Positions 45,094 to 52,162 of a stretch of DNA of 52,162 nt are shown here, piece after piece (position 1 is the stretch's first letter; every line of letters begins with the position of its first letter). The stretch is from the NCBI RefSeq assembly GCF_016908315.1, contig NZ_JAFBDQ010000016.1, forward strand, positions 1 to 52,162, written 5' to 3'. This stretch comes from Halanaerobacter jeridensis. GTDB taxonomy: Bacteria; Bacillota; Halanaerobiia; Halobacteroidales; Halobacteroidaceae. The translations under genes and the position numbers were made by a program. The notes below the pieces were generated by a model that saw only the letters and a list, made by a program, of their open reading frames with translations, was not told where the DNA came from and did no database searches.

Positions 45094-45263
45094 AGCATAT
45101 AGATTGCGGGATCACAGCAAATTGCAAATGAATTGTATATTGATTGCGCAAAGTAATTAGTGTTAAGATGAAGCGCTGTGGGCTACACGGAGAGTTTTGT
45201 GAGCAAAACTCGTAGACACTTAACTAGCTCTAAGCACAGCGAATTGGGCTACACGAAGGGTCT
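45094..45263 (+). repeat. Dispersed GCATATAG repeat, copy B2 (long form)
   Basis: It starts AGCATATAGATTGCGGGATC and contains a hairpin GAGTTTTG (45192-45199) with CAAAACTC (45204-45211), then a second partial unit with AACTAGCTCTAAGCACAGCG. It is nearly identical over about 140 bp to copy C at 47131, so the amylase-plus-repeat block was duplicated as a unit. Confidence 0.75.
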
Positions 45264-45305
45264 AGAATAGATTACGAAAATAGAGAGGGGCTTTATATTT
45301 GGGAG

Positions 45306-47129
45306 ATGAATAATAAAAAGATATTAAGTTTAATTGTGGTTTTATTGTTATTGACTTTTAGTGGAGGATGTTTGCAACCTCAAGAATTTGCAGTAATAGA
45401 TTCTAATTTAGCTAATTATAAAGAAACTGGAGTAACACCTAAAGTAGAGAAAATAAAATTAAAGTTTAGCCATAATTTAGCTGCCGTTGAGGCAAATTTA
45501 ATTGAAAATGATAAGCGAGAATTAGACTTAAAGGTGCAAAAGAACGGTAAAAAATTATTGATTACTGGTTTTAAATTAAATCCGATTACTAACTATGATT
45601 TAACAATCACAGCAGCAGATAAACAAGGAAAGAAGATAGTAAATGAATATCAATTTATTACTGAAGCAGCTTCTTATCCCCAAGTAGATAAACGAAATAA
45701 AACATTATTACAGGCTTTTTATTGGGAAATGAATAAAGGAAAGTATGGTGAGAAATATCCTGAAGAGAAAGAATTATGGCAATTATTAGCTCAGCGTGCT
45801 GTTGAATTTAAAGAGTTGGGAATTACTGCTTTATGGCTTCCTCCAGCTAATAAAGCTCATAATCAAGAAGATGAGGGTTATGCTGCTTATGATTTGTGGG
45901 ATTTAGGTGAGTTTGATCAAGCTGGAACAGTAAGAACTAAATATGGAACTAAAAAAGAATTAGAGCAGGCAGTTAAAGATTTGCATCAGCAGGATATTAA
46001 AGTATATTATGATGCTGTGTTAAATCAAAGAATTGCGCATGGAAAAAATAATTTAGAAACTGCTCCATTAAAAGGTGGCGACCAGATCAAATCCTATACT
46101 AAATTTAGCCCTTTAAAAGGACGAAAAAAGTATTATAAGCAGTCTGAAGAGTTTCAATGGAACTGGAAGGCTTTTGATGGTGTAGATTATGGGGCTGAAA
46201 AAGGTGAAATTGGTGCTAGGAATTTTAAAGGTAAATCCTGGGATGATACCTATGATGTAGATTATCTGATGGCTTCTGATGTAGATTATGAAAATGAAAA
46301 GGTACAGCATGAACTTAAAACCTGGGGTAGTTGGATAGTTAATGATATTGGTTTTGACGGTTATAGATTAGATGCAGTAAAGCATATAGATGCTAATTTT
46401 CTGTCGCAGTGGATGACTCATATTCAACAAAATAGTGAGAAAGATGTATTTTTTGTCGGAGAAGCTTGGATTGAAAATAATATGGGTTTAAAATTTTTCT
46501 TAAGCTCTATTAATAATGATAATATGAATTTATTTGATTTTCCTTTACGTAATGCATTTACTTCAATGAGTTTTGGTAATTTGAATATGGCAGCTTTACA
46601 GTCAGCTGGTTTTGTAAATGATGCAATGTATGGTGATAGAGCAGTAATGTTTGTAGATAATCATGATACAGGTCGTGATGAAGCTTCTTATAAAACTCCA
46701 ATTATTCATCGAGAGTTGCAGGCTTATTCTTATATGCTGACTCGAGATAAAGGATATCCAATGGTTTTCTGGAAACATTTATATAATTCTGATTTGCAAA
46801 AAGACTTAACTCGATTATTAGAAGTGAGAAAGTATTATGCTTATGGTCCAGGAAGAGAAGTTGATAATAACACACAGAAGGTATATTCTTATGTGAGAGA
46901 AGGCTTAACAGGAAAACCAAATACCGGATTAGTAATGATGATTACAACGGGAACTTCTGGTGAAATCGCAACGAGAAAAATTAAAACTAATAAAGCTAAT
47001 ACTACTTTTCATGACTATACTAGAAATATCAAAGAAGCTATTACTACAGACGAAAATGGTTATGCAGAATTTAAAGTACGTAAAACCATAGATGCTGGAT
47101 GGAGCATCTGGGTACCTAGCAAAAAGTAG
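45306..47129 (+). CDS. Lipoprotein alpha-amylase 2 (GH13_5-like), altered region I
   Basis: 607 aa, close paralog of the gene at 43070. Lipobox FSGGC, cysteine at residue 22; Big_5-like domain; then the GH13 barrel from KTLLQAFYWEMNKGKYGE. Nucleophile in IGFDGYRLDAVKHID, acid/base Glu in FFVGEAWIEN, region IV FVDNHDTGRDEA are intact. Region I reads DAVLNQRIAHG: the histidine that normally follows Asn (as in DAVLNHR of both paralogs) is glutamine (codon CAA). That histidine lines the active site in GH13 enzymes, so activity or specificity may be changed. The ribosome site is poor (GGGAG abuts the ATG, or GAGAGGGG lies 14 nt away). Followed by repeat copy C. Confidence 0.9.
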   Translation: MNNKKILSLIVVLLLLTFSGGCLQPQEFAVIDSNLANYKETGVTPKVEKIKLKFSHNLAAVEANLIENDKRELDLKVQKNGKKLLITGFKLNPITNYDLTITAADKQGKKIVNEYQFITEAASYPQVDKRNKTLLQAFYWEMNKGKYGEKYPEEKELWQLLAQRAVEFKELGITALWLPPANKAHNQEDEGYAAYDLWDLGEFDQAGTVRTKYGTKKELEQAVKDLHQQDIKVYYDAVLNQRIAHGKNNLETAPLKGGDQIKSYTKFSPLKGRKKYYKQSEEFQWNWKAFDGVDYGAEKGEIGARNFKGKSWDDTYDVDYLMASDVDYENEKVQHELKTWGSWIVNDIGFDGYRLDAVKHIDANFLSQWMTHIQQNSEKDVFFVGEAWIENNMGLKFFLSSINNDNMNLFDFPLRNAFTSMSFGNLNMAALQSAGFVNDAMYGDRAVMFVDNHDTGRDEASYKTPIIHRELQAYSYMLTRDKGYPMVFWKHLYNSDLQKDLTRLLEVRKYYAYGPGREVDNNTQKVYSYVREGLTGKPNTGLVMMITTGTSGEIATRKIKTNKANTTFHDYTRNIKEAITTDENGYAEFKVRKTIDAGWSIWVPSKK

Positions 47130-47130
47130 T

Positions 47131-47301
47131 GCATATAGATTGCGGAATCACAGCAAGTTGTAAATGAGTTGTATACTGATTGCGCAAAGTAATTAGTGTT
47201 AAGATGAAGCGCTGTGGGCTCCACGGAGAGTTTTGTGAGCAAAACTCGTAGACACTTTAATTAGCTCTAAGCACAGCGCTTAGGACTACACGAAGGGGTC
47301 T
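47131..47301 (+). repeat. Dispersed GCATATAG repeat, copy C (long form)
   Basis: It begins one base after the amylase stop. Same order as copy B2, including the GAGTTTTG/CAAAACTC hairpin, then AATTAGCTCTAAGCACAGCG, GCTTAGGACTACACG and AAGGGGTCT. The following 47302-47398 holds no recognisable feature apart from the ribosome site of the next gene. Confidence 0.75.
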
Positions 47302-47398
47302 TCAAATTTTATCTTAAGAAAATGATTAATTTAGTCGTGAGTAATGGGCTGTTAGCTCAAAGTTCACGATTTATTGTTTAATAAAAGGGGTGATTAGT

Positions 47399-48811
47399 TT
47401 GAATGAAGTATTAATGCAGGCATTTTATTGGGAAATGAATCAAGGACGATATGCTGAAGAATATCCTGAAGAAGAAAATTTATGGCAGTTATTAGCTCAG
47501 CGGTCAGAAGAATTATCTGAAGTGGGGATTACTTCTTTGTGGTTACCTCCAGCGAATAAAGGAAAAGCTGGCAGCTATGATGTGGGTTATGGAACTTATG
47601 ATTTATGGGATTTAGGCGAATTTTATCAACAAGGAACAGTAAGAACTAAATATGGTACTAAAGAAGAATTAGAAGAAGCTATTAAAGAGTTGCATCAGCA
47701 GGGAATTGATGTTTATTATGATGCAGTATTAAATCATCGTTTAGGAGCTGACGAATCGGAAGTTGTAGAATTGAAGTCTGGTGATTTAGCTGAGGTATGG
47801 ACAAAATTTAAATTTCCTGGTCGTGATAAGTATAGTACTTTTGAATGGGATTGGCAGTGTTTTGATGGTATTGATTGGGACCAGAGAACAGAAAAAGGAG
47901 GTAAATATTTATTTGTTAATAAACAGTGGGATAAATCCTATGCTGAAGATTATATTATGGGAGCAGATATAGATTATCAGAATTCTGATGTCAGAGCTGA
48001 AGTTAAAAAGTGGGGATATTGGATAGTTGAAGAGATTGGTTTTGATGGTTTCAGATTGGATGCCAGCAAGCATATAGATAATGATTTTATTGCTGAATTT
48101 ATTTCATATTTACAACAAAAGTCAGAAAAAGATTTACAGTTTATAGGGGAATCTTGGGAAGAAAATCCTAATTCATTAATTGCTTATTTAGAGCAAGTAG
48201 GAACACAAGATTTAAGTGTTTTTGATTTTGCTTTAAGAAATGAATTTACTAAATTACGTGATGGCAACTTAGATTTAAGGTGGCTTGGGGGAGCAGGTTT
48301 AGTTAACCAAGCGGGATATGAAGAACGAGCAGTTACTTTTGTAGACAGTCATGATACAGACCGAGATAATGAAGATAAATCAATTAGTAAGCGTAAACAG
48401 CAGGCATATGCTTATATTTTAATGCGTGAAGATGGTTTACCTTGTATTTACTGGAAGGATTATTATATTTGGGGCTTGAAAGAGGAACTAGATAAACTAA
48501 TAGATGCCCGACAAAAGTTTGCTTATGGACCAGGCTATGAGACTAATACGAATGATTATAATACTTATTCTTATATTAGAGAAGGAAGTTCTGAAGTTCC
48601 TAATAGTGGATTAGTAATGATGATCACCCAATCTGACGAGGGAGGAGTAATTACTAAGGAAATAAATTCCCTACAGTCGAATACAACTTTTTATGATTAT
48701 ACAGGAAATATAGAAGGTACAGTTGAAACTGATAATAATGGTGTAGGAGAATTCAAAGTTCAAGCTCAAGCAGATGCCGGATGGAGCATCTGGGTACCTA
48801 GCAAAAAATAA
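47399..48811 (+). CDS. Cytoplasmic alpha-amylase 3 (GH13_5-like)
   Basis: 470 aa, paralog of the two lipoprotein amylases but lacking both signal peptide and Big_5 domain; the protein starts directly at the barrel (NEVLMQAFYWEMNQGRYAEE). A TTG start is preferred because AAAAGGGGTGA lies 6 nt upstream; the GTG at 47390 overlaps that site. Region I DAVLNHRLGAD, nucleophile in IGFDGFRLDASKHID, acid/base Glu in FIGESWEEN, region IV FVDSHDTDRDN. Predicted to hydrolyse imported maltodextrins or glycogen inside the cell. The C-terminus GWSIWVPSKK matches its paralogs. Confidence 0.92.
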   Translation: MNEVLMQAFYWEMNQGRYAEEYPEEENLWQLLAQRSEELSEVGITSLWLPPANKGKAGSYDVGYGTYDLWDLGEFYQQGTVRTKYGTKEELEEAIKELHQQGIDVYYDAVLNHRLGADESEVVELKSGDLAEVWTKFKFPGRDKYSTFEWDWQCFDGIDWDQRTEKGGKYLFVNKQWDKSYAEDYIMGADIDYQNSDVRAEVKKWGYWIVEEIGFDGFRLDASKHIDNDFIAEFISYLQQKSEKDLQFIGESWEENPNSLIAYLEQVGTQDLSVFDFALRNEFTKLRDGNLDLRWLGGAGLVNQAGYEERAVTFVDSHDTDRDNEDKSISKRKQQAYAYILMREDGLPCIYWKDYYIWGLKEELDKLIDARQKFAYGPGYETNTNDYNTYSYIREGSSEVPNSGLVMMITQSDEGGVITKEINSLQSNTTFYDYTGNIEGTVETDNNGVGEFKVQAQADAGWSIWVPSKK

Positions 48812-48878
48812 AGCATATAGATTGCAGAATCCCCTTTCAACCTCATTTTTTGAGGTCCAGAGGGGATTCTGTATTTTT
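48812..48878 (+). terminator. Terminator after amylase 3, beginning with the repeat's first bases
   Basis: The first 14 bases copy the dispersed repeat (AGCATATAGATTGC). Then CAGAATCCCCT (48825-48835) pairs with AGGGGATTCTG (48861-48871), with an inner CAACCTCA/TGAGGT stem, followed by TATTTTT. Confidence 0.8.
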
Positions 48879-48951
48879 ATAAAAATCTTCTAATTTTTAT
48901 TTTGCTTCATAATAATAAATAACAAGTAGATTATATAAAGGGGCGAAAATT

Positions 48952-49830
48952 ATGAAAGTGTGTAAATTATTAGTCTTATTTTTATTGATTAGTTTAGTAG
49001 TTACTAATACTGTTATGGCTGAATCTAAAAAAATATTTGAAATGAATGACCCACTTGGAGATGATTATGGAGCCGGAACTTATATTTATCCTCAACACCA
49101 ACAATTCAAAGATTATCAGGGGTTATTTGACTTAAGTTTTTTTAAAGTAATGGCTAATGAAAAGCAATATATTTTTTATTTTAAATTTAAGCAGGTTACT
49201 AATCCTTGGCATGCACCTTATGGTTTCAGTCATCAGTTGATTCAAGTCTATATTGATAATAGTGATGGAGGAAGTAAAGAAGTTTTTAAACAAGGGGCCA
49301 ATGTTAAATTTGAAAAGCAACATCCGTGGAATCAATTATTAAAAATTACCGGTTGGAATGTTGAGTTGTTTAATTTAGATGACAAACAAAAGGATTATAA
49401 ACTTTTAGAATCAGCAGCAGTTAAGCTGGAAGAAAAAAAAGTAATTAAAGTTACTATTCCGCGAAAAAAATTAAAAGATTTATCCGAAGCCTATTATTAT
49501 GTATTAGTTGGCTCTTTAGATGGATTTAATTATGACAATTATAGAAAGGTTACGGCTGAAGGAGGGGCATGGAACTTTGGTGGAGGAACTGATAGCGATT
49601 TAAATCCTAATGTAATTGATACTTTGGTCCCAGAAGGATTAAGTCAAAAGCAGGTGTTAGGTAGTTTTGATACAGAAGAGGGACAGTTAGCAACTTTGCG
49701 AGCAGTTGGCCCAGAATTAGCTTTGCCTTGGAAACTAGTTATTATTTTTGCCTTTAGCATTATATTCTTATTAACTATTTTTGGAATAATAATAAAATTT
49801 ATTAATAAAAAGTTTATTAAATGCATTTAA
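48952..49830 (+). CDS. Membrane-anchored glucodextranase-C-like protein
   Basis: 292 aa: signal peptide (ends TVMA), a beta-rich extracellular domain (about 28-240) and a C-terminal membrane helix (about 262-284, LVIIFAFSIIFLLTIFGIII) with a Lys-rich cytoplasmic end. MNDPLGDDYGAGTYIYPQ, FKDYQGLFDLSFFKV, WHAPYGFSHQLIQVYIDNS and YYYVLVGSLDGFNYDNYR match the carbohydrate-binding C-terminal module of glucodextranase/pullulanase-type enzymes, here without a catalytic domain. Probably a surface glucan-binding protein. It has its own ribosome site (AAAGGGGCG) and terminator; its place after the amylases supports a role in starch capture. Confidence 0.75.
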   Translation: MKVCKLLVLFLLISLVVTNTVMAESKKIFEMNDPLGDDYGAGTYIYPQHQQFKDYQGLFDLSFFKVMANEKQYIFYFKFKQVTNPWHAPYGFSHQLIQVYIDNSDGGSKEVFKQGANVKFEKQHPWNQLLKITGWNVELFNLDDKQKDYKLLESAAVKLEEKKVIKVTIPRKKLKDLSEAYYYVLVGSLDGFNYDNYRKVTAEGGAWNFGGGTDSDLNPNVIDTLVPEGLSQKQVLGSFDTEEGQLATLRAVGPELALPWKLVIIFAFSIIFLLTIFGIIIKFINKKFIKCI

Positions 49831-49955
49831 TAAATAAATTACTTTAAAAAAGTATATTTTGTGATAAAATATAAATAAATATCTATAAGTGGAATAAGTT
49901 GTTAAAAAATGATATTGTTTAAAAGCATTTTATAAGTTTATAAGTATATAAAATG

Positions 49956-50008
49956 ACATGCCGCTATTTTCTAATAAAAAGTGAATGCGGTATGTTATTT
50001 TATTTTTT
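49956..50008 (+). terminator. Terminator-like hairpin before the FGE-fold lipoprotein gene
   Basis: ACATGCCGC (49956-49964) pairs with GCGGTATGT (49987-49995, one G-U), followed by TATTTTATTTTTT. It separates 48952-49830 from the gene at 50063. Confidence 0.65.
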
Positions 50009-50062
50009 ATAATATTAATCTAATAAAACAAAATAAAAAAAGTTATCAGGAGGTAATAATTA

Positions 50063-51679
50063 ATGAAGAAGAAAAGAATAACAATTTTAGTTTTAAGTTT
50101 AATTTTATTGTTGGGTTTGGTAGGATGTTCAGATGATGATAGTGTAAAGAAATATAATTTAACAGTAGAACCTAAAACAGATGGGACAGGAGAAGTAACA
50201 GTAGAACCTTTAAAAGATAAATATGAAGAAGGTAAGGAAGTAACTCTGACACCTAATGGAAAAGGAGAACATAATTTTGACCATTGGGAAGGTAGTGGTT
50301 ATGATGGAAATACAGATAATCCGCTAATATTAGAGATGACAAGTGATATTACCTTAGTAGCAGTATTTAAAGATAGTATAGCTCCATCAAGTCCGACAAT
50401 AGAAGGTATAAGTGCTGGAAAATATAATAGCAATCAGACTTTTACAATATCAGGAGTAAATGAAGCAAAAATAGAGTATTCAACAGATGGAGGAACAAGT
50501 TGGACTGAATATAGTTCCGAAGTGACATTATCAGAAGAAAAGACTTATGATTTGGTAGCCAGACAAACAGATGAAGCAGGAAATACTTCAAGTAATACAG
50601 CTACAATTACAGTAACAATTGATAAAACTGCTCCTGATTGGACAACAGGTCCTAATATCACAACAACAGCGGATACAAGTAGTGTAGGAATTAGTGCCCA
50701 AGTAGATGAAGGAGGAACAGTTTATTATAAAGTTATTTTTGATGGGATAACAAAGCTAACAGCAAGTGAAGTAAAATCAGCCGGAAATAGTACTTCAATT
50801 TCAGCAGATATAGAAAAAGAGATTACCATTGATAGTCTTAATGCAGGAACAAAGTATGATATTTTCTTTGTAGCAGAAGACAATGCTGGTAATTTACAGA
50901 GTGATAGTATAGTAAAAAAAGTAGATGTTAGTACTACTATAACAGCACCAGAAATGGTAACAGTATTATCAGGAACAGCAGCAGATGGAAGCACCTCGAT
51001 AGATTACGATATAGAAATGGGTAAGTATGAAATAACTCATGCAGAGTTCATTAAGTTCTTGAATAGTGCAGGAGTAACTTCAGATGGTAGTTATGAAGGA
51101 AAAGAAATAATAGATATGGATGCTATTGATTGTGCAGTAGGATATGATGATAGATTTTATTTTGCCGGGAGTGGGAAAGCAAAAGTTGAAAATACTCCAG
51201 TAATAGAGGTAACTTGGTATGGAGCAGTAGCTTATTATAATTGGTTAAGTGAACATGAAGGATTAACTCCAGCTTATGATTTGAATAATTGGGAGTTAAA
51301 GACTTCAGATAAATCTGTTTTAGAAGGATATAGGTTACCGACTGCAAATGAGTGGTGGTATGCAGCTCGTGGTGGAGCTGATGGAGACAATACAACTTAT
51401 GCTGGTAGTGATAATATTGATGAGGTAGCTTGGTATGGAGAAGACTGGAACATAGGTTCGACTCATCCAGTAGGCGAACTAAAGGCAAATGAACTTGGTA
51501 TATATGATATATCAGGAAACGTGTGGGAGTGGAGCAACACCCCCTATGGTTCTTCCCGAGTTGTTTTGGGTGGCAGCTGGGGCAGCGACGCAGTCAGCTG
51601 CGAGGTGGACAACTTTTACGCTAGTGATCCGTCCTTTGGCGATTTTTACCGCGGTTTTCGTCTTACCAAGACGAAGTAG
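50063..51679 (+). CDS. Lipoprotein with C-terminal FGE/C-type-lectin-fold domain, probable DGR target protein
   Basis: 538 aa, ribosome site AGGAGG. Lipobox GLVGC (cysteine 22). An InlB-type repeat follows (about 30-110, GTGEVTVEPLKDKYEEGKE, FDHWEGSGYDG), then two Ig/FN3-like domains (about 112-295). The C-terminal third is a formylglycine-generating-enzyme-like (SUMF1) domain: MGKYEITHAEFIKFLN, PVIEVTWYGAVAYYNWLSE, YRLPTANEWWYAARGG, ELGIYDISGNVWEWS, RVVLGGSWGSDA and YRGFRLTKTK. In many bacteria and phages this fold is the ligand-binding target diversified by retroelements, with variation between GGSW and GFRL. Here that segment is GC-rich, unlike the rest of the gene, and rich in NNC/NNT codons. 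Predicted to display a variable binding face at the cell surface. Confidence 0.85.
   Translation: MKKKRITILVLSLILLLGLVGCSDDDSVKKYNLTVEPKTDGTGEVTVEPLKDKYEEGKEVTLTPNGKGEHNFDHWEGSGYDGNTDNPLILEMTSDITLVAVFKDSIAPSSPTIEGISAGKYNSNQTFTISGVNEAKIEYSTDGGTSWTEYSSEVTLSEEKTYDLVARQTDEAGNTSSNTATITVTIDKTAPDWTTGPNITTTADTSSVGISAQVDEGGTVYYKVIFDGITKLTASEVKSAGNSTSISADIEKEITIDSLNAGTKYDIFFVAEDNAGNLQSDSIVKKVDVSTTITAPEMVTVLSGTAADGSTSIDYDIEMGKYEITHAEFIKFLNSAGVTSDGSYEGKEIIDMDAIDCAVGYDDRFYFAGSGKAKVENTPVIEVTWYGAVAYYNWLSEHEGLTPAYDLNNWELKTSDKSVLEGYRLPTANEWWYAARGGADGDNTTYAGSDNIDEVAWYGEDWNIGSTHPVGELKANELGIYDISGNVWEWSNTPYGSSRVVLGGSWGSDAVSCEVDNFYASDPSFGDFYRGFRLTKTK
51533..51676 (+). other. Probable diversity-generating retroelement variable region
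   Basis: Counting directly, 51541-51660 is 67/120 G+C (56%), against 40% for 51481-51540 and a low-GC gene upstream. Between 51581 and 51652, 20 of 24 codons end in C or T; the exceptions (gca, gag, gtg, ccg) fall where DGR targets usually keep Ala, Arg/Glu-Val and Pro. This is what adenine mutagenesis of AAC/AAT codons in a template repeat produces. The block sits between GGSW and GFRL at the extreme 3' end, the standard place. Exact bounds are uncertain without the template. Confidence 0.7.
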
Positions 51680-52147
51680 GCGAGATGAACGAGCTTCAGA
51701 AGAAGGTTTTCCATCCTATATTATATCAATTAATAATCAGTTGAACGAAATTATTCAGTTAAAGCTCTAATCATTAGCTAAATTAAATCCTAATAAATGT
51801 TTTTTGAAATTTGAAATGCATTAATATGATAGATGAAATTGATCAGTTTATTAATAAAAGCAAATTGATGCAGGACTTCTGATAACAGCAGATTAAAGGC
51901 ATCCCAGTCTATGATCATAAATGAAGGGTGGGATGTTTTACATAAAGATTTAGTTTTAATTAGAAGTTTAGGAGCATTAACGGGGACGTCGTGAATCTGC
52001 GGGACGTTAACTGAATTAAGTGTAAAAGTTTATAATGATGGGGATACAGGAGGGGTTTCTAAACAGTTTAATTATTTATAATCAAATATACTTATTTTGA
52101 TGTATAAATAGATAGATTTTGGTTATATTATTAATAGGTGATAAAAA
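51680..52147 (+). other. Gene-poor tail after the FGE-fold gene
   Basis: No convincing gene and no copy of the variable region. A short frame MNELQKKVFHPILYQLIIS (51685-51744) has no ribosome site. A terminator-like hairpin is present: CATCCCA (51900-51906) with TGGGATG (51929-51935), then TTTT. Bases 51977-52010 hold GGGGACGTCG and GCGGGACGTTAA, an imperfect inverted GGGACG motif of unknown meaning. Confidence 0.5.
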
Positions 52148-52162
52148 ATGAAACTATCAATT
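52148..52162 (+). CDS. Possible start of a gene cut by the window end
   Basis: ATG preceded by AATAGGTGATAAAAA, an acceptable ribosome site, with only five codons visible (MKLSI). Nothing can be said of its product. Confidence 0.3.

Noticed and set aside
51489-51770. 93-codon plus-strand ORF overlapping the end of the FGE-fold gene
   Set aside because: Out-of-frame shadow through the GC-rich variable region; the true frame has the conserved GNVWEWS and GFRL motifs.
51680-52147. DGR template repeat or reverse transcriptase immediately downstream
   Set aside because: Read by eye, no A-rich copy of the variable region and no RT motif is present before the window ends.
1-52162. tRNA, rRNA, CRISPR, insertion-sequence transposases or prophage genes
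   Set aside because: None could be recognised on either strand.

Overview
The window looks like chromosomal DNA of a fermentative, AT-rich, diderm Firmicute, most likely a halophilic member of the Halanaerobiales. This is inferred from gene content; no rRNA is present. Firmicute traits are strong GGAGG-type ribosome sites, an HPr with a regulatory serine, a SigH-type sigma factor and a clostridial trimeric [FeFe]-hydrogenase operon. An outer membrane is indicated by ADP-heptose (LPS core) synthesis genes, several small proteins with outer-membrane barrel character, and a CsgG/CsgF pair.

Region by region. (1) 1-12416 is a cell-surface island. It holds a repeat-rich surface protein broken by a 23-bp tandem duplication, a degenerate GGDEF-like ORF, four curlin-type amyloid subunit genes each with its own conserved 5' leader, a small barrel-like protein, CsgF-like and CsgG secretion proteins, and lipoproteins with InlB-type and leucine-rich repeats. 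(2) 12552-28331 is mostly housekeeping: an ECF transporter S component, gatC/gatA/gatB (with a repeat block between gatC and gatA), citrate synthase, a GH36 alpha-galactosidase, NAD-type isocitrate dehydrogenase, an RlmD-type rRNA methyltransferase, a PfpI/DJ-1 protein, free-Met-R-sulfoxide reductase, HPr, a barrel protein and the gmhB-hldA-hldC heptose operon. (3) 28553-33680 is a five-gene NAD-linked electron-bifurcating-type [FeFe]-hydrogenase operon behind a good promoter and a Rex-like site. (4) 33736-34670 holds a small membrane ORF and a SigH-like sigma factor. (5) 34821-49830 is a starch-use cluster: lipoprotein pullulanase, lipoprotein MalS-like amylase with two starch-binding modules, two paralogous lipoprotein amylases, one paralogous amylase without a signal peptide, and a membrane-anchored glucodextranase-C-like protein. 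Dispersed repeats and a relic amylase 3' end lie between the amylases. (6) 50063-51679 is a lipoprotein ending in an FGE/C-type-lectin-fold domain whose GC-rich 3' end looks like the variable region of a diversity-generating retroelement. No template repeat or reverse transcriptase is inside the window.

How it fits together: the cell appears to break down external starch with enzymes tethered by lipid anchors, ferment the sugars, and vent reducing power as H2. Its surface carries curli-like fibres, repeat-type adhesins and probably a hypervariable ligand-binding lipoprotein. The most notable signals are the diversified 3' end at about 51533-51676 and the four curlin leaders, each holding an 8-nt segment exactly complementary to the region overlapping its own ribosome-binding site.
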